A stretch of 64,000 bases of DNA from Marmoricola sp. (GTDB lineage Bacteria > Actinomycetota > Actinomycetes > Propionibacteriales > Nocardioidaceae): contig JAOPXK010000056.1 in assembly GCA_025965195.1 (NCBI GenBank), positions 1 through 64,000 on the forward strand, given 5' to 3'. The notes beneath the pieces were generated by a model. The model had not been told where the DNA came from and searched no databases. It saw only the letters and a program-made list of their open reading frames with translations. Positions 34,080 to 43,769 of the stretch are shown here, one piece after another (within the stretch, counting starts at the first letter, position 1; each line of letters begins with the position of its first letter). The position numbers and the translations under genes were made by a program.

Positions 34080-36170
34080 TCAGTGGGCGATCAGGCGCTC
34101 CATGGCTGGTTCGAGGTACGGCGCAAGGGTCTTCGCGTAGGTGGCCGTCAGGTGTGATCCGTCGAAGTAGGTGACCACGCCGCCCGTGATCGCGTGGCAG
34201 ATCTTCGGTCCGCAGATGTGGTCGGTGAGGTCGAGGAACTCGATGCCCGGATCCGCGAGCGCAGCCACCACGTCCTTGACCGGTTCGCTCGGCTCCCAGT
34301 CCACGCGCTGCCCGTCGCAGGCCTGCGGGTTCCCGGTGTGCTCGGCGAGACAGTCGGGGATCACGGTGGCCGGGCCCGGGGTGTCGCGCAGCACCAGCAC
34401 CGGGACCTTGGCCAGCTTCCACGTCCGGAGGATCTTCGCGTAGCCGTCGTCGTACGCCTTCTGGGTGCCTGCCAGCGACGGCTGGCCGACGGCTCTCGAC
34501 GAGATCCGGTTGGACATCACCACCAGGTCGGGCCTGGAGCTCGCGATCCGTTGTGCGGTGCGCCTGCCCCAGTCGTAGCAGGAGCGGCTGTCGGCGGCGG
34601 TGTCGAAGTCCTGCATGGTCTCGCTGCTCGCGCACTGGGACGCCAGATAGGTGGTGATCCGCCAGTGACGCGCGTCGGCGATCTGCTCGAGCGCCGGCAG
34701 CCACTGGCCGGCGTGGGAGTTGCCGATCAGCGCGATGTGGACCGGGCTGGTCTTGTCACCGAAGCTGCACAGCTTGGTCGGGAACTTCGGGGTGTAGGAC
34801 CAGCAGTCCCGCGCGCCGGGGTCGAGGTAGGCGTCGGAGCGGTCGGTCGCGGCGATGACGGGCGCCGGCACCACCTGGTCGTACGGGACCGCCTTGCACG
34901 ACCCCGGTGAGTCGAGGCTGGCAGCGCCGAAGCAGGTTCCGGGGTCGGCGAGCGCGGTCTTCAGGGCTGCCTCGGCGAGGTTCACCCGGTGACCCACCTC
35001 GAGCAGCTGTACGCCGGCCAGGCCGACCACCAGGGCCATGCCGGCGGCGCCGAGGAGGTACGGCTTGCGCAGCGGGATGCCCCAGCCGGCGGCTCGGAAC
35101 CGGTCCTCGACGAACACCTTGGTCAGCGCGGCCAGTCCGAGGGTCGCAACCACGATCAGCACCCGGTCGAGGTTGGTCAGCTCGTCGCCGGTGACGAACG
35201 GCACCAGCACGATCAGCGGCCAGTGCCACAGGTAGACGGAGTAGGAGACATCCCCCAGCCACTGCATCGGGCGCAGCCCCAGGATCGGACCTGGGGAGCG
35301 CTTGTCCTTCGCCGGCCGCGCCGCGATCACCAGGGCGGTCCCCACGACCGGCAACGCAGCCTTCCAGCCCGGGAAGCCGCTGCCGTCGTAGGTGGCCGCA
35401 CTCCAGGCGATGCCGGCGAGCCCGACCCATGCGAGCAGGGCGGCCGGGACAGGTCTCAGCCAGGCCTGCTTGGGAGCGCGTCCGAACACGCCGGGCGCCA
35501 TCAGCGCTGCGAGCAGGCCGCCGACGCCGAGCTCCCAGATGCGGGTCGGCGTCACGAAGTACGCGCTGGCCGGGCTGACCGCGGTGTCGTGGACCGAGTA
35601 GAGGAACGACGCCAGCACCACGACCGCCAGGCCACCGGTCACGATCACCGCTTCGCTCCTCCGGACCCGCCGAGCGAGCACGACCAGCACCAGGATCAGG
35701 ATCGGCCAGACGAAGTAGAACTGCTCCTCGACCGCAAGCGACCAGAAGTGCTGCACCGGGCTGGGTGCGGCATTGGCCGCCAGGTAGTCGACCGAGTCGT
35801 GTGCGAGCACCCAGTTCACGACGTACAGCGCAGCGCCGCGGGTCTGGGTGGCGGTGTTCGCCCACTGCGTCACCGGCGCGACGAGCCGTGACAGCACGAG
35901 CGTGACCGTGAGCACGAGGAGCGAGGCGGGCAGGAGTCGCCGGATCCGCCGGCTCCAGAACCTCGCCAGGTCCCGCGGTCGCTCGGGTGCGTGGCCGAGC
36001 AGGTGGGAGGTGATCAGGAAGCCGGAGATCACGAAGAAGACGTCGACGCCGACGAAGCCTCCGGACAGTGCCGTGGGCGTCAGGTGGTAGATCACCACGA
36101 TCGAAACGGCTATCGCCCTGAGCCCCTGGATGTCGGTCCGCAGATCCGCCGGTCGTTGGGGCTTGTTCAC
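34080..36170 (-). CDS. OafA-type membrane O-acyltransferase with SGNH domain, copy 2
   Basis: A 696-aa paralogue of the preceding protein with the same plan: VVIYHLTP, GFVGVDVFFVISGFLI, about ten helices, IGNSHAGQW near residue 483 and C-terminal DGSH. The GTG start at 36170 has the same GAGGACTGCGCA context as copy 1. A TAGCAT hexamer at 36228-36223 may be its -10. The long open frame up to 36350 is non-coding upstream sequence. Two similar enzymes side by side suggest acylation at two positions or on two polymers. Confidence 0.92.
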   Translation of the reverse strand: MNKPQRPADLRTDIQGLRAIAVSIVVIYHLTPTALSGGFVGVDVFFVISGFLITSHLLGHAPERPRDLARFWSRRIRRLLPASLLVLTVTLVLSRLVAPVTQWANTATQTRGAALYVVNWVLAHDSVDYLAANAAPSPVQHFWSLAVEEQFYFVWPILILVLVVLARRVRRSEAVIVTGGLAVVVLASFLYSVHDTAVSPASAYFVTPTRIWELGVGGLLAALMAPGVFGRAPKQAWLRPVPAALLAWVGLAGIAWSAATYDGSGFPGWKAALPVVGTALVIAARPAKDKRSPGPILGLRPMQWLGDVSYSVYLWHWPLIVLVPFVTGDELTNLDRVLIVVATLGLAALTKVFVEDRFRAAGWGIPLRKPYLLGAAGMALVVGLAGVQLLEVGHRVNLAEAALKTALADPGTCFGAASLDSPGSCKAVPYDQVVPAPVIAATDRSDAYLDPGARDCWSYTPKFPTKLCSFGDKTSPVHIALIGNSHAGQWLPALEQIADARHWRITTYLASQCASSETMQDFDTAADSRSCYDWGRRTAQRIASSRPDLVVMSNRISSRAVGQPSLAGTQKAYDDGYAKILRTWKLAKVPVLVLRDTPGPATVIPDCLAEHTGNPQACDGQRVDWEPSEPVKDVVAALADPGIEFLDLTDHICGPKICHAITGGVVTYFDGSHLTATYAKTLAPYLEPAMERLIAH

Positions 36171-36222
36171 GCTTGCGCAGTCCTCGGGTCCAGAACACTG
36201 ATCGGGTTGGCGATCGGGTCTG

Positions 36223-36228
36223 ATGCTA
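36223..36228 (-). promoter_or_regulatory. -10 TAGCAT for the acyltransferase pair
   Basis: On the - strand TAGCAT lies about 53 nt before GTG 36170, in the 227-nt divergent region before the DUF2520 gene. Confidence 0.35.
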
Positions 36229-36334
36229 GTTCGTCCGACACGGGTGTCTTCACTCGGCCTCGCTCCCTCCTGGGCCCCGTCCGGCTGTGACGGAGGCCAC
36301 CGAGACAGCCATAGGCAGCACCTTGGGCCGGGCG

Positions 36335-36340
36335 TAGGCT
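36335..36340 (+). promoter_or_regulatory. -10 TAGGCT for the DUF2520-panC operon
   Basis: TAGGCT lies 57 nt before ATG 36398; GAAAGG just before the ATG serves as ribosome-binding site. Confidence 0.4.
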
Positions 36341-36397
36341 CGGCCTGCACCAGTCATTGAGTAGTCCGGTACCCGAGAGGGACTGGAACGAAAGGCG

Positions 36398-37354
36398 ATG
36401 AGTCTGATGGCCCTTGTCGGGGTTGTTGGCGCCGGCCGAGTCGGTGCCGCTCTAGCTGCTGCTTTCCGCGCCGCCGGTCACGACATCGTGGCTGCTGCCG
36501 GCGAGTCCGATGCTTCGCGCAACCGGATCGCGACGATGCTTCCCGGCGTACCCCGTGCCAAGCCGACCGACGTCGCCCGCGCGGCCGACCTGCTGCTGCT
36601 GACCGTGCCCGACGACATGCTCGAGAACGTCGTGAACACGCTCGTCGGTGCCGGTGCGATCCGCGAGGGCCAGTACGTCGTGCACACCTCCGGCCGGCAC
36701 GGACTGACCGTCCTCGACGCCGCCACCGCGATCGGCGCCCATCCCGTCGCGATGCACCCGGCGATGACCTTCACCGGCACCACGGTCGACCTCGACCGGC
36801 TCGACGGCACCGTCTTCGGCGTCACCACCAACGACACCGACAAGGCGTACGCCGAGCAGCTGATCGCCGACCTCGGCGGCCTCCCGCTCTGGGTGGCCGA
36901 GAGCAAGCGCACGCTGTACCACGCAGGCCTGGCGCACGGCGCGAACCACCTCGTCACGCTCGTCGCCCAGGCGATGGAGCTGCTCGCCGCCTCGGGTGCC
37001 GACGATCCGGCGGCAACCCTGCGCCCGCTGCTGTCGGCGGCTCTCGACAACGCGCTGACCTACGGCGACGCGGCGCTCACCGGGCCGATCGTCCGAGGCG
37101 ACGTGAACACCGTCCGGGCACACCTGACCGACATCGCCGAGACCGCGCCGGGCACCATCCCGGCCTACGTCGCGATGGCGAAGGCCACCGCCGACCGTGC
37201 CGTCCTCGACGGCCGGCTGCTGCCGATCCGGGCCGCCAGCATCATCGGCCTCCTCGACGATGCCCTGACCCGCCTTTCCGCCGACCCGGCACAACCTCAC
37301 GCCGAGAACGCGCCGACCCGGCGGAACTTCACGCACGGGACCGGTTTGCAGTGA
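36398..37354 (+). CDS. Rossmann-fold / DUF2520 oxidoreductase-like protein
   Basis: A 318-aa protein with an N-terminal dinucleotide-binding loop [16 protein letters not shown] and a C-terminal helical DUF2520 domain. It is consistently found before panC in actinobacteria, and its end overlaps panC by 4 nt. The fold is that of ketopantoate reductase or P5C reductase relatives, so a reductase role in pantothenate synthesis has been suspected, but this is only inference from position. No panB or panE is in the window. Confidence 0.85.
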   Translation: MSLMALVGVVGAGRVGAALAAAFRAAGHDIVAAAGESDASRNRIATMLPGVPRAKPTDVARAADLLLLTVPDDMLENVVNTLVGAGAIREGQYVVHTSGRHGLTVLDAATAIGAHPVAMHPAMTFTGTTVDLDRLDGTVFGVTTNDTDKAYAEQLIADLGGLPLWVAESKRTLYHAGLAHGANHLVTLVAQAMELLAASGADDPAATLRPLLSAALDNALTYGDAALTGPIVRGDVNTVRAHLTDIAETAPGTIPAYVAMAKATADRAVLDGRLLPIRAASIIGLLDDALTRLSADPAQPHAENAPTRRNFTHGTGLQ

Positions 37355-38259
37355 CCACCCCGCCCGTCCTCGCGAGCAGTCGCGAGGAGCTCCACGACGC
37401 GCTCAAGGGCTCGGCCAGCTCGGCCGCCGGAAGCTCCCGGGTCGGCTTCGTGCCGACGATGGGCGCCCTCCACGAGGGTCATGCGTCGCTGATGGCACGT
37501 GCTCGGGAAGAGATCAAGGACGGCCCACTGGTCGTTTCGATCTTCGTGAACCCGATGCAGTTCGGGCCGGGCGAGGACCTCGATCGCTACCCCCGCACCC
37601 TCGACGCCGATCTGCGGATCTCTGCAGCACAAGGCGTTGACGTGGTGTTCGCGCCCGCCGTCGATGAGGTCTACCCGGCCGGGCTGCCCCAGGTGACGGT
37701 CGATCCGGGTCCGCTGGCGACCATCCTCGAAGGGGTCTCGAGGCCGACCCACTTCCACGGCGTACTCACCGTGGTGGCGAAGCTCTTCGGGCTGGTCCGC
37801 CCCGACATCGCCGTCTTCGGGCAGAAGGACTACCAGCAGCTCGCGCTGATTCGCCGGATGGTGTCGGACCTCTGCATGGGCATCGAGGTCGTCGGAGCCG
37901 AGACGGTCCGCGAGCACGACGGCCTGGCGTTGTCGAGCCGCAACCGGTTCCTCGACGCCGGGCAGCGGGTCAGTGCAACCGCGTTGTCACGCACGCTCTT
38001 CGCTGCCCGTGCTGCCGCCCCCTACGGGGCGGACGTCGCACTCGCAGCCGCCCGCGAGGAGCTCCGGAAGGCGCACGGCGTCGACCTCGACTACCTCGAG
38101 CTGACTGCCCCCGATCTCGGCCCGGCACCCGCCAGCGGAGAGGCCCGGATGCTGATTGCCGCCCGGGTCGGACCCACCCGTCTCATCGACAACGTATCGC
38201 TGGAGCTCGGCGAGACGACTGCCTCGACACGATCGACCACCGGAAACGGGGAACTCTGA
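37351..38259 (+). CDS. panC: Pantoate-beta-alanine ligase
   Basis: ATP-dependent condensation of pantoate and beta-alanine to pantothenate. The 302-aa protein has the ATP-binding motif [10 protein letters not shown], the [15 protein letters not shown] block, FGQKDYQQL and the KMSKS-like LSSRNRF. The GTG start overlaps the DUF2520 gene, and the stop overlaps panD as TGATG, so substrates and genes are coupled. Confidence 0.96.
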   Translation: MTTPPVLASSREELHDALKGSASSAAGSSRVGFVPTMGALHEGHASLMARAREEIKDGPLVVSIFVNPMQFGPGEDLDRYPRTLDADLRISAAQGVDVVFAPAVDEVYPAGLPQVTVDPGPLATILEGVSRPTHFHGVLTVVAKLFGLVRPDIAVFGQKDYQQLALIRRMVSDLCMGIEVVGAETVREHDGLALSSRNRFLDAGQRVSATALSRTLFAARAAAPYGADVALAAAREELRKAHGVDLDYLELTAPDLGPAPASGEARMLIAARVGPTRLIDNVSLELGETTASTRSTTGNGEL

Positions 38260-38684
38260 TGTTGCGCACCATGATGAAGTCCAAGATCCACCGCGCCACC
38301 GTCACGCAAGCCGACCTGCACTACGTCGGCTCGGTCACGGTCGACGAAGACCTGCTCGACGCTGCCGACCTGCTGGTCGGCGAGCTCGTGCACATCGTCG
38401 ATGTCACCAACGGCGCCCGTCTCGAGACCTACACGATCGCGGGCGAGCGCGGATCCGGCGTGCTCGGCATCAACGGCGCAGCCGCCCGCCTCGTGCACCC
38501 CGGTGACGTCGTCATCCTGATCGGCTATGGCCAGATGGACACCGCCGAGGCCAGGGAGTTCGCACCGCATGTGGTCTTCGTCGATGCAGACAACGCGATC
38601 ATCGGCACCGGGTCCGACCCGGCGCAGGCGCTGCCCGGCACCGGCCTGCTGCGCGGCGACCACACCTACGCCGGCACTCGATGA
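38259..38684 (+). CDS. panD: Aspartate 1-decarboxylase
   Basis: Makes beta-alanine for PanC. The 141-aa proenzyme has the self-cleavage site YVGSVTVD, where cutting between Gly24 and Ser25 (counted from the second Met) would create the pyruvoyl cofactor. The start may be ATG 38259 or the in-frame ATG five codons later, matching the usual [12 protein letters not shown]-terminus. It is followed by nadB after 21 nt. Confidence 0.96.
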   Translation: MLRTMMKSKIHRATVTQADLHYVGSVTVDEDLLDAADLLVGELVHIVDVTNGARLETYTIAGERGSGVLGINGAAARLVHPGDVVILIGYGQMDTAEAREFAPHVVFVDADNAIIGTGSDPAQALPGTGLLRGDHTYAGTR

Positions 38685-38693
38685 GCAAGTCGA

Positions 38694-38699
38694 TAGCCT
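38694..38699 (+). promoter_or_regulatory. -10 TAGCCT, leaderless start of nadB
   Basis: TAGCCT ends 6 nt before ATG 38706 without a Shine-Dalgarno sequence, so nadB-nadC-coaX may be transcribed separately from panC-panD as well as with it. Confidence 0.45.
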
Positions 38700-38705
38700 G
38701 CCGGG

Positions 38706-40406
38706 ATGACTGACTCGCTGGACCGGACGACTCCGTCATCCTCGGCGGAGCTGCCCGCGCGGCTCGCCGCCGGTGCGCCCGGCTGGAACAGCAAGGTCGA
38801 CGTCATCGTGATCGGGTCCGGCATCGCCGGCCTGACTGCCGCGCTGCGCCTGCATGAGGGCCTCAAGTCACGCCGCGAAGCCGGCACCATCCTGGTCGTG
38901 ACCAAGGATGTCCTGTCGGCCGGTTCGACCCAGTGGGCGCAGGGCGGCATCGCTGCTGCGCTCGGTCCGGGGGACACCCCTGAACAGCACGAACGAGACA
39001 CCCTCGTCGCGGGCGCTGGAGCATGTGACCTCGAAGCCGTCCGGGTGCTCGTCAACGAGGGTCCGGAGGCGGTCCGGGAGCTGATCGCCCTGGGCGCGAA
39101 CTTCGACCATCACGACGGAGTGCTGTCCCTGACGCGTGAGGGCGGCCATCACCGCGACCGGATCGCGCACGCCGGTGGCGACGCAACCGGCGCGGAGATC
39201 CAGCGCGCCCTCGTCGCGGCGATCCGCGCGGCGCCCGAGATCGAGGTCATCGAGCACGCTCTCGCCGTCGACCTGCTGAAGTCCGCGGACGGCCGGGTCT
39301 GCGGGATCACCCTGCACGTGATGGGTGAAGGCCAGCGGGACGGGGTCGGCGCGGTGCAGTGCCGGGCCGTCGTCCTGGCCTCGGGCGGGCTCGGCCAGGT
39401 CTTCTCCCAGACCACCAACCCCGCGGTCTCGACCGGTGACGGGATGGCGATCGCGCTCCGTGCCGGCGCCGTCCTGCGCGACCTGGAGTTCGTGCAGTTC
39501 CACCCGACCGTGATGTACCTCGGCCCGGACTCGCGTGGTCAGCAGCCACTGATCTCCGAGGCTGTGCGTGGCGAGGGTGCGTTCCTCGTCGACTTCGAGG
39601 GCAACCGGTTCATGCAGGGCCAGCACGAGCTCGCCGACCTGGCACCGCGTGACGTGGTCGCCAAGGCGATCACCCGCCGGATGCACGAGACCAGCCATCC
39701 GCACATGTGGCTCGACGCCCGGCACCTCGGAGCGGAGTTCTGGGAGCACCGCTTCCCGACCATCCTGGCCACCGCGCGGGCGCACGGCATCGATCCGGCG
39801 ACCCAGCTGATCCCCGTTGCTCCGGCCTGCCACTACGCCTCGGGCGGGGTGCTCACCGACCTGTGGGGCCGCTCGACGGTGCCCGGTCTCTATGCGACGG
39901 GCGAGGTGTCCTGCACCGGCGTACACGGCGCCAACCGGCTGGCCTCCAACTCCCTGCTCGAGGGCCTGGTGTTCTCGCGACGGATCGCGGACGTGCTGCC
40001 GGACGAGCTCGGGCCGTACGCCGATCCGGGCCCAGACGAGCGCGAGCCCGGCGTCGTGGATGCGGAGATCCGGACGCCGCTGCAGGCCGTGATGACCGAG
40101 CGGGTCGGCGTACTCCGCTCGGCGACCGGGCTCGACGTCGCCCTCACCGAGCTGGCCGCACTCGCTGGAAAACAAGGGGAGATCGGCACTGCTGCCTGGG
40201 AGTCGACCAACCTGCTGATGATCAGCGCGGCCCTTGCTGCCGCGGCGAAGGGCCGCGAGGAGACCCGCGGCTCGCACTGGCGCGAGGACTTCCCCGAGCG
40301 CAACGACGACCAGTGGGCCGGGCACTTCGACGTGACGCTGGTCGACGGCCGGCTCCAGCTCGCGTTCAGCCCCAGCCCGGCCACCGATGGTGAGGACGAC
40401 CAATGA
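38706..40406 (+). CDS. nadB: L-aspartate oxidase
   Basis: FAD enzyme that converts L-aspartate to iminoaspartate in de novo NAD synthesis. The 566-aa protein has the dinucleotide loop VIGSGIAGLTAALR, the flavin region STQWAQGGIAAA, the substrate segment GLYATGEVSCTGVHGANRLA and a C-terminal helical domain. Its partner nadA is not in the window, although nadC follows with a 4-nt ATGA overlap. Confidence 0.95.
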   Translation: MTDSLDRTTPSSSAELPARLAAGAPGWNSKVDVIVIGSGIAGLTAALRLHEGLKSRREAGTILVVTKDVLSAGSTQWAQGGIAAALGPGDTPEQHERDTLVAGAGACDLEAVRVLVNEGPEAVRELIALGANFDHHDGVLSLTREGGHHRDRIAHAGGDATGAEIQRALVAAIRAAPEIEVIEHALAVDLLKSADGRVCGITLHVMGEGQRDGVGAVQCRAVVLASGGLGQVFSQTTNPAVSTGDGMAIALRAGAVLRDLEFVQFHPTVMYLGPDSRGQQPLISEAVRGEGAFLVDFEGNRFMQGQHELADLAPRDVVAKAITRRMHETSHPHMWLDARHLGAEFWEHRFPTILATARAHGIDPATQLIPVAPACHYASGGVLTDLWGRSTVPGLYATGEVSCTGVHGANRLASNSLLEGLVFSRRIADVLPDELGPYADPGPDEREPGVVDAEIRTPLQAVMTERVGVLRSATGLDVALTELAALAGKQGEIGTAAWESTNLLMISAALAAAAKGREETRGSHWREDFPERNDDQWAGHFDVTLVDGRLQLAFSPSPATDGEDDQ

Positions 40407-41326
40407 CCTCCGCAGTCCGGCTGCCGTACGCCGACATCCCGGCCGGTCTCGCGACCGAGCTGGCGCACAGTGGACTCGACCCCGACGAGGTCTACGACGC
40501 GGTCGTGTTCGCGATCGCCGAGGACCTCCCGGGGGAGGACGTCACGAGCTCTGCGACGATCCCGCCCAACCAGGTCGAGGTCGCCGACTTCGTGGCCCGT
40601 GCGGACGGGGTGGTCGCCGGTCTCGCGATCGCCGAAATGGTCTTCCGCTACGTGCTCGGCAACGACATCACGGTCGAGCGCACGGTGGCCGACGGCACCC
40701 CGGTGAAGCGGGGTGACCTGTTGCTCTCGGTCACCGGCCCGACGGCCCTGCTGCTCACCGCCGAACGCACCGCACTGAACTACGCCAGCCATCTCTCCGG
40801 CGTCGCAACGGCCACCGCGACGTGGGTGCACGCGCTCGAGGGCACCAAGGCCCGGGTGCTCGACACCCGCAAGACCATCCCCCATTTCCGGCACATGGAG
40901 AAGTACGCCGTGCGCTGTGGAGGCGGGGTGAACCACCGGTTCAGCCTCTCCGACATGGCGCTCGTCAAGGACAACCACGTCATCGCCGCGGGCGGGGTGG
41001 TGCCGGCGTACAACGCGGTGAAGGCGATGTACCCGGACCTGCCTGTGGAGGTCGAGGTCACCACTCTCGCCCAGCTCCGCGAGCTCCTCGACGTCGGCTG
41101 CGACCGCATCCTGCTCGACAACATGGACTCGCCGACGATGGCCGAGGCGGTGCAGATCACCCAGGGCCGGGCGCTGCTCGAGGCGTCCGGCGGCCTGACC
41201 TTCGACCGCGCCCGCGAGGTTGCGGAGACCGGAGTCGACTTCATCTCGGTCGGCGCCCTGACGCACTCGGTGAAGGTCTTCGACATCGGGATGGACCTGC
41301 GGCCCCCTGGACAGGCTGCGGAGTGA
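40403..41326 (+). CDS. nadC: Nicotinate-nucleotide pyrophosphorylase (quinolinate phosphoribosyltransferase)
   Basis: Joins quinolinate and PRPP to nicotinate mononucleotide with loss of CO2. The 307-aa protein shows DTRKTIPHFRHMEKYAVRCG, HRFSLSDMALVKDNH and the C-terminal barrel motifs LLDNM and VGALTHS. It is coupled to nadB (ATGA) and overlaps coaX (GTGA). Confidence 0.96.
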   Translation: MTSAVRLPYADIPAGLATELAHSGLDPDEVYDAVVFAIAEDLPGEDVTSSATIPPNQVEVADFVARADGVVAGLAIAEMVFRYVLGNDITVERTVADGTPVKRGDLLLSVTGPTALLLTAERTALNYASHLSGVATATATWVHALEGTKARVLDTRKTIPHFRHMEKYAVRCGGGVNHRFSLSDMALVKDNHVIAAGGVVPAYNAVKAMYPDLPVEVEVTTLAQLRELLDVGCDRILLDNMDSPTMAEAVQITQGRALLEASGGLTFDRAREVAETGVDFISVGALTHSVKVFDIGMDLRPPGQAAE

Positions 41327-42099
41327 CGCTCCTGTGCGCCGACATCGGCAACTCCCACACCGTGATGGGCCTGGTCCTGGACGGCGCGGTGCTGGACCAC
41401 TGGCGGGTGGCGACCGATGAGCGGCGTACGGCGGACGAGTGGGCGGTCCTGCTCAAGGGCCTGATCCGCGACAGCACGGTCGGCGACCGGATCACCGGAA
41501 TCGCGGTGTGCGCGACGGTCCCGGCAGTGCTGCACGAGTGGCGCGACATGCTGACCAGACACTTCGGGACGGTGCCCAACGTGGTCGTCGAGCCCGGGGT
41601 CCGGACCGGCGTACCCGTGCTGATGGACAACCCGCGCGAGGTCGGTGCGGACCGGGTGGTCAACGCCCTCGCAGCCGCCACCCTGTATGCCGGACCGTCG
41701 ATCGTCGTCGACTTCGGGACGGCCACGACCTTCGACGTGGTCAGCATCCGGGGTGAGTACATCGGCGGGGCGATCTCGCCCGGCATCGACATCTCGCTCG
41801 AGGCGCTGGGTCGTCGTGGTGCCCAGCTCCGCAAGGTCGAGCTGCTCCGGCCGCGCACCGTGATCGCGAAGAACACCGTGGAAGCCGTCCAGTCCGGGGT
41901 CGTCTTCGGCTTTGCCAGCCAGGTCGACGGGATCGTGACGCGGATGATCGAGGAGCTCGGCGTACTCCGCGAAACGGTGAACGTGATCGCCACCGGCGGC
42001 CTCGCACCGGTCGTGGTCGACGAGTGCGTCTGCTTCACCGACCACCAGCCCTGGCTGACGCTTCTCGGCCTCGAGCTGGTCTTCCAGCGCAACGCCTGA
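41323..42099 (+). CDS. coaX: Type III pantothenate kinase
   Basis: First step of CoA synthesis, phosphorylating the pantothenate made by PanC/PanD. The product is 258 aa from GTG 41323, with the ASKHA motifs CADIGNSHTVMG, DFGTATTFD (catalytic Asp) and ATGGLAP. The start is set by the 4-nt overlap with nadC and because LLCADIGN is the usual N-terminus; the longer open frame upstream is a shadow of nadC. Confidence 0.95.
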   Translation: MTLLCADIGNSHTVMGLVLDGAVLDHWRVATDERRTADEWAVLLKGLIRDSTVGDRITGIAVCATVPAVLHEWRDMLTRHFGTVPNVVVEPGVRTGVPVLMDNPREVGADRVVNALAAATLYAGPSIVVDFGTATTFDVVSIRGEYIGGAISPGIDISLEALGRRGAQLRKVELLRPRTVIAKNTVEAVQSGVVFGFASQVDGIVTRMIEELGVLRETVNVIATGGLAPVVVDECVCFTDHQPWLTLLGLELVFQRNA

Positions 42100-42163
42100 C
42101 CACGACTGACCTGGCGTTCGACGAGTTGCGCCCGCCAGTTCGTACGCCGGTCCTCCGACCTTC

Positions 42164-42169
42164 TAACCT
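42164..42169 (+). promoter_or_regulatory. -10 TAACCT, leaderless start of lysS
   Basis: TAACCT ends 7 nt before ATG 42177, with no Shine-Dalgarno sequence. Confidence 0.5.
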
Positions 42170-42176
42170 GTGACCC

Positions 42177-43679
42177 ATGACCGACGCCCCCGATCCGACC
42201 GTTGACGACCTGCCCGAGCAGATGCAGGTCCGCCACGAGAAGCGGCAGCGGCTGCTCGACGCCGGCCTGGCGGCGTACCCGACCCTCGTCGAGCGCACCC
42301 ACACCATCCGCGAGATCCGGGAGAAGTACGACGCCCAGGCGCTCGAGCCCGACGTCCGCACTGGTGAGGTCGTCGCGATCGTCGGCCGGGTGATCTTCCT
42401 CCGCAACACCGGCAAGCTCTGCTTCGTGAAGCTGCGCGAGGGCGACGGCTCCGAGATCCAGGTGATGCTCAGCCTTGCCGAGGTCGGCGAGGACGCACTG
42501 GCGGACTTCAAGGCGCTGGTGGACCTCGGTGACCTGCTGGCGGTCAAGGGCGAGGTGATCACCAGCCGTCGCGGTGAGCTTTCGGTCCAGGCGACCTCGT
42601 GGTCGATCGCGGCCAAGACACTGCGCCCGCTGCCCAACGAGCACAAGCCGCTGTCCGACGAGGCGCGCATCCGGCTCCGGTACGTCGACATGATGATCCG
42701 GCCCGAGGCCCGCGAGATGGTCCGCACCAAGGCCACCGTGTTGCGCAGCCTGCGCAACACTCTCGATTCCCGCGGCTACGTCGAGGTCGAGACGCCGATC
42801 CTGCAGCTGACCAACGGAGGCGCCGCGGCAAGGCCGTTCAAGACGCACCTGAACGCCCTCGACCAGCCGATGCTGCTCCGGATCGCCCTCGAGCTCGACC
42901 TCAAGAGGGCGATGATCGGGGGGGTCGAGAAGGTCTACGAGATCGGCCGCACGTTCCGCAACGAGGGCTTGGACTCCACGCATGCCGCCGAGTTCTCGAT
43001 GCTCGAGGCCTATGAGGCCTACGGCGACCAGTTCACGATGATGGACCTGACCAAGGCCCTGGTCCTCGACGCGGCCAGGGCGGTCGGCCGGACCGTCGTC
43101 CCCGGGCGGGACGGGTCGGACATCGACCTCGAGGCCGACTGGCGCCAGGCTTCGATCCTTGATCTTGTCTCCGAGGCCGTCGGTGCCGAAATCACCGTCG
43201 ACACCGATCTGGCGACGCTGAAGAAGTACGCCGAACAACACGATGTCGAACTGCAGCCCAAGTGGGGTCCCGAAGAAGTAATCGTCGAACTCTACGAACA
43301 GCTGGTCGAGGATTCCCTGATCAATCCGACTTTTGTGATGGATTACCCGTCGGCCGTGAAGCCGCTTGCCAAGGCGCACCGGTCAAAGCCAGGGCTCAAC
43401 GAGGCCTGGGACCTGATCATCAATGGTGTCGAGCTGGCGCCTGCCTACTCCGAGCTCAATGACCCAGTGGTGCAACGCGAACGCCTGATCGCCCAGTCGC
43501 TGCTCGCCGCACAGGGCGACCCCGAGGCCATGGAGCTCGACGAGGTATTCCTCAAGGCAATGGAATACGGAATGCCGCCTGCCGGTGGTATGGGGATGGG
43601 TGTCGACCGGCTGGTCATGCTACTCACCGGTGCCGGTATTCGCGAGACCATTCTGTTTCCGCTGCTCCGCCCGGAATGA
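42177..43679 (+). CDS. lysS: Lysyl-tRNA synthetase, class II
   Basis: Charges tRNA(Lys). The 500-aa protein has an N-terminal OB-fold anticodon-binding domain (about residues 55-160) and the class II core: motif 2 around FRNEGLDSTHAAEFSMLEAY and motif 3 GMGMGVDRLVMLL. The N-terminal two-thirds use the G/C-ending codons typical of the window, but from about 43150 to the end A/T-ending codons (GAA, GAT, ATT, AAT) become frequent, continuing into lsr2. Gene order lysS-lsr2-clpC is conserved with mycobacteria. Confidence 0.96.
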   Translation: MTDAPDPTVDDLPEQMQVRHEKRQRLLDAGLAAYPTLVERTHTIREIREKYDAQALEPDVRTGEVVAIVGRVIFLRNTGKLCFVKLREGDGSEIQVMLSLAEVGEDALADFKALVDLGDLLAVKGEVITSRRGELSVQATSWSIAAKTLRPLPNEHKPLSDEARIRLRYVDMMIRPEAREMVRTKATVLRSLRNTLDSRGYVEVETPILQLTNGGAAARPFKTHLNALDQPMLLRIALELDLKRAMIGGVEKVYEIGRTFRNEGLDSTHAAEFSMLEAYEAYGDQFTMMDLTKALVLDAARAVGRTVVPGRDGSDIDLEADWRQASILDLVSEAVGAEITVDTDLATLKKYAEQHDVELQPKWGPEEVIVELYEQLVEDSLINPTFVMDYPSAVKPLAKAHRSKPGLNEAWDLIINGVELAPAYSELNDPVVQRERLIAQSLLAAQGDPEAMELDEVFLKAMEYGMPPAGGMGMGVDRLVMLLTGAGIRETILFPLLRPE

Positions 43680-43769
43680 ATCCCGGATTGAACGCGCCGG
43701 TGAATGCGTTCGCACGGTGATGTCGGCTATTGTGGCAATATCCGCAACCGCATCCTGATGGGACAGTTC

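Noticed and set aside
15022-36170. Polymer island as an intact mobile element
   Set aside because: No integrase, transposase, tRNA attachment site or flanking direct repeat was found, and codon usage looks like the host.
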